DNA of 64,000 bases from Roseateles toxinivorans (GTDB lineage: Bacteria; Pseudomonadota; Gammaproteobacteria; Burkholderiales; Burkholderiaceae_C). Shown here in pieces: positions 25,702-33,823 of this stretch (within the stretch, counting starts at the first letter, position 1; each line of letters begins with the position of its first letter). The stretch spans positions 420,520 to 484,519 of the forward strand of contig NZ_SNXS01000001.1 in the NCBI RefSeq assembly GCF_004362525.1, written 5' to 3'. The position numbers and the translations under genes are program-made. The notes beneath the pieces are model-generated. The model was not told the DNA's origin. It did not search any database and worked only from the letters and a program-made list of their open reading frames with translations.

Positions 25702-28116
25702 ATGCCAAAGAACAGTGCAGTTTCGCGACTTGGTGCCCACCTCCGGGATGAACTGCACCAGGCGCCGCTGGCCCGCGCGGGCCTGGCCCTGCTGCCGCCG
25801 CTGCTGGCAGTTCTGCTGCAATGGGCGCTTTGGGCCCATATCACGCCCTATGTCTGGTTCCTGTTCTTCCCGGCAGTGTTCGCCAGTTCCTGGATCGGGG
25901 GTACGGCCGCGGGCCTGCGGGCCACCGCGCTGTCGGCCCTGATGGTGTGGTACCTGTTCATCCCGCCGGTCCATCAGTTCGACAAGGGCAGCCTCCGGGC
26001 GTTGTTTCCGCTGCTGGTGTTCTGCATGATGGGCCTGGCCTTCAGCCTGTCGCACGCGCGGCTGCGCAGCAGCGAACAGCGCTTGCGCAGCCTGTTCGAC
26101 CAGGCCGGCGAAGGCATCTTCGTGGCCGATCTCGACGGGCGCTATGTCGACGTCAACCGTGCCGCATGCGAGATGCTGGGATATGCCCGGGCGGAGTTGG
26201 TAGGCAAGACCATTGCCGACTTGATTCCGCCCGGAGATTTGCCACGGTTGGCGCAATCGAAGCAGCAGTTGATCGGTGGCGCCGCCGAACTCGCGGAGTG
26301 GACGTTGTGCCGCAAGGACGGCAGCCAATTGCCGGTGGAGGTGAGCGCAAAGATTCTGCGCAACGGGCAGTGGCAGGCCTTTGTGCGCGACATCAGCGAA
26401 CGCCGGCGGGCCGAGGCCCAGTTGCTGCTGGCCGCCACCGTGTTCGACAACACCAATGAGGCCGTCCTCGTGACCGACGCCCGGTCGAACCTGCTGACGG
26501 TGAACCGCGCGTTCACCGCCATCACCGGCTTTGAGGCTGCCGAAGTGCTGGGTCGAAACCCGTCCCTGTTGCGATCGCAATCCCATGACGATGCGTTCTT
26601 CCAGAGGCTGTGGGCCGCCTTGGCCGAGACGGGCCAGTGGCAGGGCGAGATACTGAACCGGCGCAAGAACGGCGAGGTCTTCCCCGCCTGGGAGAGCATC
26701 AGCGCGGTCACGGATGCGAGCGGGCTGGTGACCCATTACGTGGCGGTGCTGTCCGACATCACGCCGCTCAAGCGCGCCGAGGAGCGGCTTAGCCATCTGG
26801 CCCACCACGATCCGCTCACCGGGCTGCCGAACCGCTTGATGTTCTCGAGCAGTCTGCAGCATTCGGTGGCGCGTGCGCGGCGCCATCAGCAGAAGGTGGC
26901 GCTGCTGTTCATCGACCTCGATCGCTTCAAGATCGTCAACGATGCCCTGGGCCACGCGGCCGGCGACGAATTGCTGAAGGAGATCGGGCAGCGACTCAAG
27001 CGCATCGTGCGTGCCGAGGACCTGGTCACGCGCCTGGGCGGCGACGAGTTCACGGTGGCTCTTGAGGAAGTGGAGTGTCCCGACGCGATCGCCGCGGTAG
27101 TGCGCAAGATCATTGCCGAGATTGCCCGGCCGGTGGCCCTGTACGGGCGCGACATCGTGATCTCGGCCAGCGTGGGCATTGCCCTCTATCCCGATGATGC
27201 CGACTCGGTGGACGACCTCACCAAGGCTGCCGATGCCGCCATGTACATGGCCAAGGAGCGCGGACGCAATACCTACGCCTTCTATACCGGCGAGATTGCG
27301 GACGGTCTGCAGGAGCGCCTGGCCATGGAGACCGGCCTGCGCCGAGCACTGGAGCGTGACGAACTGCTGCTGTACTACCAGCCCCAGTTCAACGCGGCTA
27401 CGCAGCGCCTGACGGGCGTCGAGGCGCTGCTGCGCTGGCGCCATCCGGAGCAGGGGCTGATACCGCCAAACCGGTTCATCCCGCTGGCCGAGGAGAGCGA
27501 CCTCATCGATGCGCTCGGCGGGTGGGTGTTGCGGCGCGCCTGTGCGCAGGCCCGGGCCTGGCTGGACGCGGGCCTGGCGCCGGTCCGCATCGCGATCAAT
27601 GTGTCGGGCCACCAGATCCTGCACCAGCAGCTGGTGGAGGAACTGGAGGCGGCGCTGCACAGCAACGGCCTGAGCGCGGGCGATGCCGCGATCGAGGTCG
27701 AGATCACCGAGAGCGTGCTGCAGGGGGTCGAGCACAGTGGCAAGGTGCTGCAGCGCCTGCGCGATATCGGCATTCGGGTCGCCGTCGACGATTTCGGAAC
27801 GGGCTATTCCTCGCTCAGCGTGCTCAAGCAGATGCCGATCGACACGCTGAAGATCGACCGCCTGTTCGTGCGCAACATTCCCGATGACACGGACGCCAAG
27901 GCCATCGTCAGCGCGGTGATCTCGATGGCCCACACGCTGGGCTTGCGTGTCGTCGCCGAGGGGGTCGAGACCTCGGCGCAGCTGGGGTTCCTGCGGGAGG
28001 AGGGCTGCGACGAGGTGCAGGGCTATTTGCTGGGCTTTCCTGAGCTGCCGGAACAGATTGCGCTGCTGCTGCGTGCGCAGGGGGCTGCGGCGGTGCTGCC
28101 GGCCGGGCCGGCCTGA
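25702..28116 (+). CDS. DUF4118-PAS-PAS-GGDEF-EAL cyclic-di-GMP enzyme
   Basis: 804-aa membrane protein. The N-terminal hydrophobic part (about residues 25-120) resembles the KdpD-like four-helix DUF4118 domain, followed by two PAS domains (about 130-370), GGDEF and EAL. The diguanylate cyclase motif RLGGDEF is intact and an RAED sequence five residues before it fits the inhibitory I-site. The EAL domain retains EALLRW, INVSG, EITES, VDDFGTGYSS, LKIDR and EGVET, so phosphodiesterase activity is also plausible. The start at 25702 is chosen over upstream GTG/ATG codons because AGGAG lies at 25692-25696. It probably tunes c-di-GMP in response to PAS-sensed signals. Confidence 0.92.
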   Translation: MPKNSAVSRLGAHLRDELHQAPLARAGLALLPPLLAVLLQWALWAHITPYVWFLFFPAVFASSWIGGTAAGLRATALSALMVWYLFIPPVHQFDKGSLRALFPLLVFCMMGLAFSLSHARLRSSEQRLRSLFDQAGEGIFVADLDGRYVDVNRAACEMLGYARAELVGKTIADLIPPGDLPRLAQSKQQLIGGAAELAEWTLCRKDGSQLPVEVSAKILRNGQWQAFVRDISERRRAEAQLLLAATVFDNTNEAVLVTDARSNLLTVNRAFTAITGFEAAEVLGRNPSLLRSQSHDDAFFQRLWAALAETGQWQGEILNRRKNGEVFPAWESISAVTDASGLVTHYVAVLSDITPLKRAEERLSHLAHHDPLTGLPNRLMFSSSLQHSVARARRHQQKVALLFIDLDRFKIVNDALGHAAGDELLKEIGQRLKRIVRAEDLVTRLGGDEFTVALEEVECPDAIAAVVRKIIAEIARPVALYGRDIVISASVGIALYPDDADSVDDLTKAADAAMYMAKERGRNTYAFYTGEIADGLQERLAMETGLRRALERDELLLYYQPQFNAATQRLTGVEALLRWRHPEQGLIPPNRFIPLAEESDLIDALGGWVLRRACAQARAWLDAGLAPVRIAINVSGHQILHQQLVEELEAALHSNGLSAGDAAIEVEITESVLQGVEHSGKVLQRLRDIGIRVAVDDFGTGYSSLSVLKQMPIDTLKIDRLFVRNIPDDTDAKAIVSAVISMAHTLGLRVVAEGVETSAQLGFLREEGCDEVQGYLLGFPELPEQIALLLRAQGAAAVLPAGPA

Positions 28117-28127
28117 CCCCGGCGGGC

Positions 28128-29171
28128 TCAGGCGCCCCTTGCCGGGCGGTGCAGGGTCAGGGGCTGCGCCACAGGGGTGCGGCTGCGCGCACGCAGCTGC
28201 CCGCAACCCCCTTCCACATCCTGCCCCGCCGAGTCACGCAGCTTGGTCAGCACGCCGCGTTGGTGCAGGCTGCGGGCAATCGCCGCCGCCCGCTCCCAGC
28301 TGGGCCGCTTGAAGGCCAGCTCTGGAATGGTGTTGTACGGAATCATGTTCAGGAGCGCGTATTTGCCCTTGAGCAGGCGCACGATGCCGTCAAGCTCGTC
28401 CTCGCCATCGTTGATGCCCTCCATCAAGGTCCACTGGTACTGGATCGGGTAGCCGGTGGATCGGGCATAGATCTCGCCCAGCTCGACCAGTTCGTCGGGG
28501 GCTATCTGCGGTGCGCGCGGCAGCAGCCGGCGGCGCAGCTCGAGCTTGGTGGTGTGCAATGACAACGCCAGCGCCGGCTTGACTTCACCCAGCGGCAGAC
28601 GCTCGAACACCCGCGGATCGCCGACGGTGGAGAACACCAGGTTCTTGTGGCCGATCTGGCCCACCGTGCCCAGCAGGTGGATCGCCTCCAGCACATTGTC
28701 GAGGTTGTGGGCGGGCTCGCCCATGCCCATGAAGACGACCTTCTTGACGACCCGCTGGGTGCGCGCCAGCGCCACCTGGGCGACGATCTCGCCGCTGGTG
28801 ACCTGACGTAACAGGCCGCTCTGGCCGGTCATGCAGAACACGCAGCCGACCGCGCAGCCAACCTGGGTGGAGACGCAAAGGCCGTCACGCGGCAGCAGCA
28901 CCGACTCGACCGTCTGGCCGTCATTCAAACCCACAAGCAGGCGGGCCGAGCCGACGGCATCGGGGTGGATGGAGACCAGCGTGGCCAGGCTCTGCAGCTC
29001 GGCGTCCAGCGCCGGCAGGGCCTCGCGCAGCGCCAACGGCAGAAAGTCCGCCGGGCGGCGCCTGCCCTGCTCGTGCGGGCGGGCCAGTACCCAGTCGGCC
29101 AGCAGGCGCTGCTCGTGTTTCGGTTTGGCGCCCAGCGCGCGCAGGCGCTGGCGCAGGGCTTCAATCTGCAT
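28128..29171 (-). CDS. RlmN/Cfr-family radical SAM RNA methyltransferase
   Basis: 347 aa. The [4Fe-4S]/SAM motif is CAVGCVFC, preceded by the methyl-carrying cysteine position in GLCVSTQVGC; the second catalytic cysteine is in GGCGQLRARS near the C-terminus. GMGEPAHNLDNV and STVGDPRVF also match the family. Standard RlmN methylates A2503 of 23S rRNA and A37 of some tRNAs. The protein is somewhat shorter than E. coli RlmN and sits in a signalling operon rather than the usual ndk-rlmN locus, so it may be a paralogue. Its start lies inside the 3' end of the hybrid kinase gene (11-bp overlap). Confidence 0.85.
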   Translation of the reverse strand: MQIEALRQRLRALGAKPKHEQRLLADWVLARPHEQGRRRPADFLPLALREALPALDAELQSLATLVSIHPDAVGSARLLVGLNDGQTVESVLLPRDGLCVSTQVGCAVGCVFCMTGQSGLLRQVTSGEIVAQVALARTQRVVKKVVFMGMGEPAHNLDNVLEAIHLLGTVGQIGHKNLVFSTVGDPRVFERLPLGEVKPALALSLHTTKLELRRRLLPRAPQIAPDELVELGEIYARSTGYPIQYQWTLMEGINDGEDELDGIVRLLKGKYALLNMIPYNTIPELAFKRPSWERAAAIARSLHQRGVLTKLRDSAGQDVEGGCGQLRARSRTPVAQPLTLHRPARGA

Positions 29172-31722
29172 GGGGTGGGTAGAGGGTGCGGTGTATCAAA
29201 CGGGGCAATTCTTCCAGCGTGTTCTGCTTCTGCATCACGGCCCTGACGCCGCACTCATGGGCGCCTGCCAGCAGCTCCTCGTTGATGAAACCCGAGCTGA
29301 TGATGACAGGCAGCCTCGGCGCCACCATGTGCAGCCGCTGCGCCACGTCCAGGCCCGACATCTCGGGCATATTGAAGTCGGTCACCAGTATGTCGAAGGC
29401 AGGGGGCTGCTGCAGCAGCGCTTGCAGCGCCTCGCCTGCCTCCATGAAGCAGCTGACCTGGTAGCCGCTACGCCTGAGCAGGCGCTCGACCATCAGCACC
29501 ATGACCTCATCGTCGTCCAGATACAGCACGCGTTCGTTGCTGCCCTGGTCCAGCTCACCCAGATTGTCGCCGGGCTGGGTGACGGGCGCTTGGGCCTCGG
29601 TCTCCAGCAGCGGCAGGTAGAGATGGAAGGTCGTGCCCTTGCCTGGCGCGCTGTCGATGGTGATGCCGCCCTGGTGGGCCTTGACGATGCCGTGCACCAC
29701 GGCCAGGCCCAGGCCCGTGCCCTGGCCCACCGGCTTGGTGGTGAAAAAGGGTTCGAACACCCGGGCCAGCACCTCGGCTGACATGCCCACGCCGCTGTCG
29801 GCCACCCACAGATGGGCATAGTCGCCCTGAGGCAGCTGGGCCAGGCGCGGGTCGCTGTAGGCGTCCAGCCGCTGGCGCGCCATGCCCACGCGAATGCGGC
29901 CGGTGCTGCCGCTCAGCGCATGCCAGGCATTGGTGCACAGATTCATCAACACCTGCTGCAGCTGGGTGGCGTCGGCCAGCACGCTCATCGGCTCGTCGCT
30001 GAGCTCGAGGTCCAGGGCCACGCGGGCGGGCAGGGTGGCGCGCAGCAGCGCCATCGCCTCATCGACGATGGGGCGCAAGCCTTGAGCGACCAACTGCTGC
30101 GGCTGGCGCCGGCTGAAGGCCAGGATCTGCTGCACCAGGCTGCGCGCGCGCACCGCGGCGCGGTTGATCTCGTCGAGGAAGCTGCGCGCCGGATGGCTCT
30201 TGTCAACTTCCATGCGCGCCAGGCCGACATTGCCCAGGATGGCGGCCAGGATGTTGTTGAAGTCGTGGGCAATGCCGCCAGCCAGCGTGCCAATGGCCTC
30301 CATCTTCTGCGCCTCGCGCAGCTGCAGCTCCAGCGCGCGCACGCTGGACTCGGTCTCGCGCTGCTTGCTGACGTCGATCGGCGAGATGATTGCAATGTCG
30401 CCGTCATCGGTCTCGAACAGCTGGGCCGACACCAGGCAGATCATGGCCTTGCCGGCCTTGTCGAGGAAGCGTACCTCGTACTGGTCCAGATGGCGCTGCG
30501 CGACCAGCAGCTCCAGATAGGGCCGGCGCTCGGCAACGCTGGCCCAGATGCCCAATTGCTGGGGCGTACGGCCGATGAACTCGTCCGACTTGTAGCCGAA
30601 CAGGCGCAGCACGCTGTCATTGGCCTCGACAAAGGTGTCGTCGGCCATGCGCATCAGGGCCAGGGGCACCGGCGAGTGGTGGAAGATGTTGGAGAACTTG
30701 GCCTCGCTGGTCTTCAGCGAAGCGCGTGAGCGCCCCAGCCAGCGCATATGCCACAGCAGGAAAAAGCTCAACAGCCCCACCAGGGCCAGGATGGCGGCCG
30801 AGAAGCCGGCCCGGTCGCGGCTGCGGATGCGCCAGGCGGCCAGCACATCGTTCAGCTCGCGGGCATAGATGGCAGTGACCGGATAGCCCTCGACCTTCTT
30901 GAAAAAGTACAGCCGGGGCGCTCCGCCGCTGGCGTCCAGAAACCCCGAGGCCTGGACCGAGCCCTCGCTGCCCATCGCCTTGATCTTGCCAAAGCTTTCG
31001 GTGGCCGACAGGTCGCGGCCCAGCCAGGCCTTGTCGTCGGGCACGCGCACGATCACATGGCCGGCGTCGGAGTACAGGGCCACCAGCGCATGGCCGTTGC
31101 TGGCCACGCGGTTGTAGAAGCGCGAGAAGTAGGCAATGCTGATGTCGGTGCTGATCAGGCCCTCGTAGCGCGCGCCGGCCGGGCGGATATTGCGCGCCAC
31201 CGGCAACACCGGTTCGCTGTCGTAATAGCGTGGGAAAGGGCGGCCCAGCATCACCTCTGCATGGCCCGGGTGGCTCAGCAGGAAGGGGATGTAGCTGCGG
31301 TCGTCGGCATCGGTCTGGTAGGCCGGGTAGTCGATCGAATTGACCCAGGCACCGCCCTTGGGGTCCACATACTGCAGCGACTTCAGCACGCTGTTGAACG
31401 GCTGGGCCTTGGCCAGCACGCTGCGTATCAGGTCGCTGTCCGCCGGCTTGCCGCCGGCCGCGGCATCGATGGCCCGTACCAGCGCATCGAGATTGCCCTC
31501 GGCGTCGCGAAGGGTCTGCTTGGCATGCTCTTCGAGCAGGCGCACCGCCGTCAGGCCGTGGGTCTGCTCGGTATCCATGGTCAGCTGGCGGTCCTGCTGG
31601 ATCGCCCAGCCGGTCTGCAGCGCAATCGCTGCGACGGTCAGGGCGACAAAAGACAGCAGCACCTGGCGCGCGCCTCTTGGCGTTTCGGCGAACTGCTTCA
31701 GTGCGGAGAGGAGGGCGGCCAT
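29161..31722 (-). CDS. Hybrid sensor histidine kinase with C-terminal receiver
   Basis: 853-aa inner-membrane kinase. Order of parts: TM1 near residues 20-40, a periplasmic Cache-like sensor (about 45-300), TM2 (FSAAILALVGLLSFFLLW), a PAS domain (FSNIFHHSPVPLALMRM), a HisKA H-box (GGIAHDFNNILAAILGN), a HATPase with VADSGVGMS and GQGTGLGLAVVHGIVKAH, and a receiver with phosphoacceptor Asp in ILVTDFNMPEMSG. Start at 31722, giving MAALLSALKQF. The upstream gene encodes a secreted single-Cache protein 22 bp away, a plausible accessory ligand sensor. No separate response regulator is adjacent. Confidence 0.9.
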   Translation of the reverse strand: MAALLSALKQFAETPRGARQVLLSFVALTVAAIALQTGWAIQQDRQLTMDTEQTHGLTAVRLLEEHAKQTLRDAEGNLDALVRAIDAAAGGKPADSDLIRSVLAKAQPFNSVLKSLQYVDPKGGAWVNSIDYPAYQTDADDRSYIPFLLSHPGHAEVMLGRPFPRYYDSEPVLPVARNIRPAGARYEGLISTDISIAYFSRFYNRVASNGHALVALYSDAGHVIVRVPDDKAWLGRDLSATESFGKIKAMGSEGSVQASGFLDASGGAPRLYFFKKVEGYPVTAIYARELNDVLAAWRIRSRDRAGFSAAILALVGLLSFFLLWHMRWLGRSRASLKTSEAKFSNIFHHSPVPLALMRMADDTFVEANDSVLRLFGYKSDEFIGRTPQQLGIWASVAERRPYLELLVAQRHLDQYEVRFLDKAGKAMICLVSAQLFETDDGDIAIISPIDVSKQRETESSVRALELQLREAQKMEAIGTLAGGIAHDFNNILAAILGNVGLARMEVDKSHPARSFLDEINRAAVRARSLVQQILAFSRRQPQQLVAQGLRPIVDEAMALLRATLPARVALDLELSDEPMSVLADATQLQQVLMNLCTNAWHALSGSTGRIRVGMARQRLDAYSDPRLAQLPQGDYAHLWVADSGVGMSAEVLARVFEPFFTTKPVGQGTGLGLAVVHGIVKAHQGGITIDSAPGKGTTFHLYLPLLETEAQAPVTQPGDNLGELDQGSNERVLYLDDDEVMVLMVERLLRRSGYQVSCFMEAGEALQALLQQPPAFDILVTDFNMPEMSGLDVAQRLHMVAPRLPVIISSGFINEELLAGAHECGVRAVMQKQNTLEELPRLIHRTLYPPHAD

Positions 31723-31744
31723 GCGCTTGTGGCCTGACCGCGGC

Positions 31745-32239
31745 CTATTGGTAGATGCCTGTGCCCAGGCACAGGTCGGGCGACACCCGCTCGACATAGC
31801 CGCGCTTGGGCTCGATGTGCTGGGTCACCGGGTTGGGCCACTTATAGGCCACCCAGCCCTTGCCGGCCTTGGTGTCGAAGCAGACGCGCACGAACTCGCG
31901 TATCAGGTAGAAGCCGTCGGCGTCGCGCATCTCCAGCATCACCTTGCCCCGTATCTTCGGGTTCTTGCCATGTATCACCTGGAAGCCGTCCGGTGCCACC
32001 GAGTACAGGTACAGATCGCCATGGGGGTTGATGCTGCTCTTGCTGTTGAAGGGGCTGTCCAGCCGGTTGAACTCGACCACGGACTTGTCCAGCCCATGCG
32101 TGCTCAGGTGCTGCCGCGCCTTGGCCAGCAGGGCCAGGGCCAGCGCTTCATCGCTGCGTGCAACAGCTTGCGCCCGGGCCGCAGGGAGTGCCAGCAGGGC
32201 GTGGGTACAGGCAATGAGCAGGAGAGTGAAACGAATCAT
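31745..32239 (-). CDS. Exported single-Cache-domain protein
   Basis: 164 aa with a signal peptide (MIRFTLLLIACTHALLALPA) and little else than one Cache-type sensor domain: DLYLYSVAPDGFQVIHGKNP, VMLEMRDADGFYLIREFVR and KGWVAYKWPNPVTQHIEPK are family landmarks. It is a soluble periplasmic sensor without an output domain. Directly upstream of the hybrid kinase on the same strand, it may bind a ligand and present it to the kinase. The start at 32239 gives the signal peptide at the N-terminus. Confidence 0.83.
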   Translation of the reverse strand: MIRFTLLLIACTHALLALPAARAQAVARSDEALALALLAKARQHLSTHGLDKSVVEFNRLDSPFNSKSSINPHGDLYLYSVAPDGFQVIHGKNPKIRGKVMLEMRDADGFYLIREFVRVCFDTKAGKGWVAYKWPNPVTQHIEPKRGYVERVSPDLCLGTGIYQ

Positions 32240-32343
32240 GGTGGCGTGACAGGGGCCAGGCAGGGGCCGGCAAAGCACGCGAGTCTAGGCTACGCCGCTT
32301 TGTGGCCTTCAACAAGCGCCCGATCATGGTGTGACAAGCCTCC

Positions 32344-32349
32344 TAGAAT
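32344..32349 (+). promoter_or_regulatory. -10 TAGAAT exactly 7 nt before the ispD start
   Basis: TAGAAT (32344-32349) precedes the ispD ATG (32356) with the same 6-base gap seen before 7823 and 9477. No Shine-Dalgarno sequence lies between. This predicts a transcription start at or within a base of the ATG and therefore a leaderless ispD mRNA. The -35 is weak or absent. Confidence 0.5.
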
Positions 32350-32355
32350 CCCTGC

Positions 32356-33066
32356 ATGACAACCTTTCCTGTGGGGCTGCAGCCTCGCTGCTTTGCCTTG
32401 GTGCCTGCCGCTGGCGTCGGCGCCCGCTCGGGCGCCGCCGGCCCCAAGCAATATGTGCCGCTGGCCGGCCGGCCGATGATGGCGCACACGCTCCAGGCGC
32501 TGGCTGCGGTGCCCGACCTTGTCGCGACCTTGGTCGTTCTGGCCCCCGATGACGATCAATTCGAAGCGCTGCTGCCCGAGTTTGCCGGCGAGCGGGCCTG
32601 GGTGGCGCGCTGTGGTGGTGCCAGCCGCGCCGAAACAGTGGCGAATGGCCTGCAGGAGCTGCTGGCCCGGGGCGCGCAAGCTCATGACTGGGTGCTGGTG
32701 CATGACGCCGCACGCTGCCTGCTGCGCGCGGAGTGGGTGCAAGTGCTGATAGCCGCCTGCGCCGATGACGAGGTCGGTGGCCTGCTGGCCCTGCCGCTGG
32801 CCGATACCTTGAAGCAGGCCAGCCATGGTCGTGTGATGGCGACTGTCGATCGCCAGGCCAAGTGGGCCGCGCAGACGCCGCAGATGTTCCGCCTGGGCCT
32901 GCTGCGCCCGGCCTTGGCGGGCGCCGATGCCGGTGTCACCGACGAGGCCAGCGCCGTCGAGGCGCTGGGCCATCAGCCGATGCTGGTCGAGGGCGCGCTG
33001 GAGAATTTCAAGGTCACCTGGCCGGCTGATTTCGCGCTGGCCGAACGATTGCTGAAGAGTCGATAG
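32356..33066 (+). CDS. ispD: 2-C-methyl-D-erythritol 4-phosphate cytidylyltransferase
   Basis: Third step of the MEP isoprenoid pathway, attaching CMP to methylerythritol phosphate. 236 aa. The nucleotide-binding N-terminus is ALVPAAGVGARSGAAGPKQY; VLVHDAARCLL and TPQMF with the terminal TDEASAVEALG complete the active site. Some positions are conservative variants of E. coli IspD. ispF, often the next gene, lies 7.4 kb away at 40491. map follows after 10 bp and is probably co-transcribed. Confidence 0.94.
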   Translation: MTTFPVGLQPRCFALVPAAGVGARSGAAGPKQYVPLAGRPMMAHTLQALAAVPDLVATLVVLAPDDDQFEALLPEFAGERAWVARCGGASRAETVANGLQELLARGAQAHDWVLVHDAARCLLRAEWVQVLIAACADDEVGGLLALPLADTLKQASHGRVMATVDRQAKWAAQTPQMFRLGLLRPALAGADAGVTDEASAVEALGHQPMLVEGALENFKVTWPADFALAERLLKSR

Positions 33067-33076
33067 GGAGAACGTC

Positions 33077-33823
33077 ATGACAGTTGAATCCGATGCCGAC
33101 ATTGCCGGCCTGAAGGCCGCAGGCGCCGTGGTGTCCGATGTGCTCAAGCGCATGCTGGACGCGATGCGCCCGGGCATGAGCACCCTGGAACTGGACCAGA
33201 TGGGTGCGCAGTGGCTGGCCGAGGCAGGCGCCAAGTCGGCCCCGGCCACCAGCTACAACTTCCCTGGCGCCACCTGCATCAGCATCAACGAGGAGGCCGC
33301 CCACGGAATTCCCGGCCCGCGGCTGATCGTCAAGGGCGATGTGGTGAACGTCGATGTGTCGGCCGAGCTTGACGGCTATTTCGCCGACACCGGCGGCACC
33401 CGCATCGTGCCGCCGACCACGCCGACGAAGACGCAGCTGGTGTTCGCCGCCCGCTATGCGCTGGACCAGGCCTTGAAGGAGGTGCGCCACGGCGCCAAGC
33501 TGAACCGCATCGGGTTTGCCATCGAGCGGGTCGCGCGGGCGCACAAGTTCAGGGTCATCGAGAATCTGTGCAGCCATGGCGTGGGCCGCTCGCTGCACGA
33601 GGAGCCCGCCCATATCCCGGGCTATTTTGACGCCAGCGACACCCGGGTGATGAGCGAGGGCATGGTGATCACGATCGAGCCCTTTCTATCGACCAAGAGC
33701 ACCTATGCCGACGAGACCGGCGATGGCTGGACGCTCAGCGGCGTCAAGGGCAATCTGTCGGCCCAGTTCGAGCACACCTTGATCATCACCCGCGGCGCGC
33801 CGATTGTCGTAACTCATCACTGA
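33077..33823 (+). CDS. map: Methionine aminopeptidase, type I
   Basis: 248-aa metalloenzyme removing N-terminal methionine. All five metal ligands of the pita-bread fold can be placed: Asp in NVDVS, Asp in YFADTGG, His in CSHGVGRSLHEEP, Glu in ITIEPF and Glu in QFEHT. The usual GHG is SHG and the loop after the first Asp differs from the housekeeping enzyme, so this may be a second map copy rather than the one commonly linked to rpsB. Start behind GGGAGAACGTC. The last 7 bases overlap the convergent penicillin-binding protein gene. Confidence 0.92.
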   Translation: MTVESDADIAGLKAAGAVVSDVLKRMLDAMRPGMSTLELDQMGAQWLAEAGAKSAPATSYNFPGATCISINEEAAHGIPGPRLIVKGDVVNVDVSAELDGYFADTGGTRIVPPTTPTKTQLVFAARYALDQALKEVRHGAKLNRIGFAIERVARAHKFRVIENLCSHGVGRSLHEEPAHIPGYFDASDTRVMSEGMVITIEPFLSTKSTYADETGDGWTLSGVKGNLSAQFEHTLIITRGAPIVVTHH

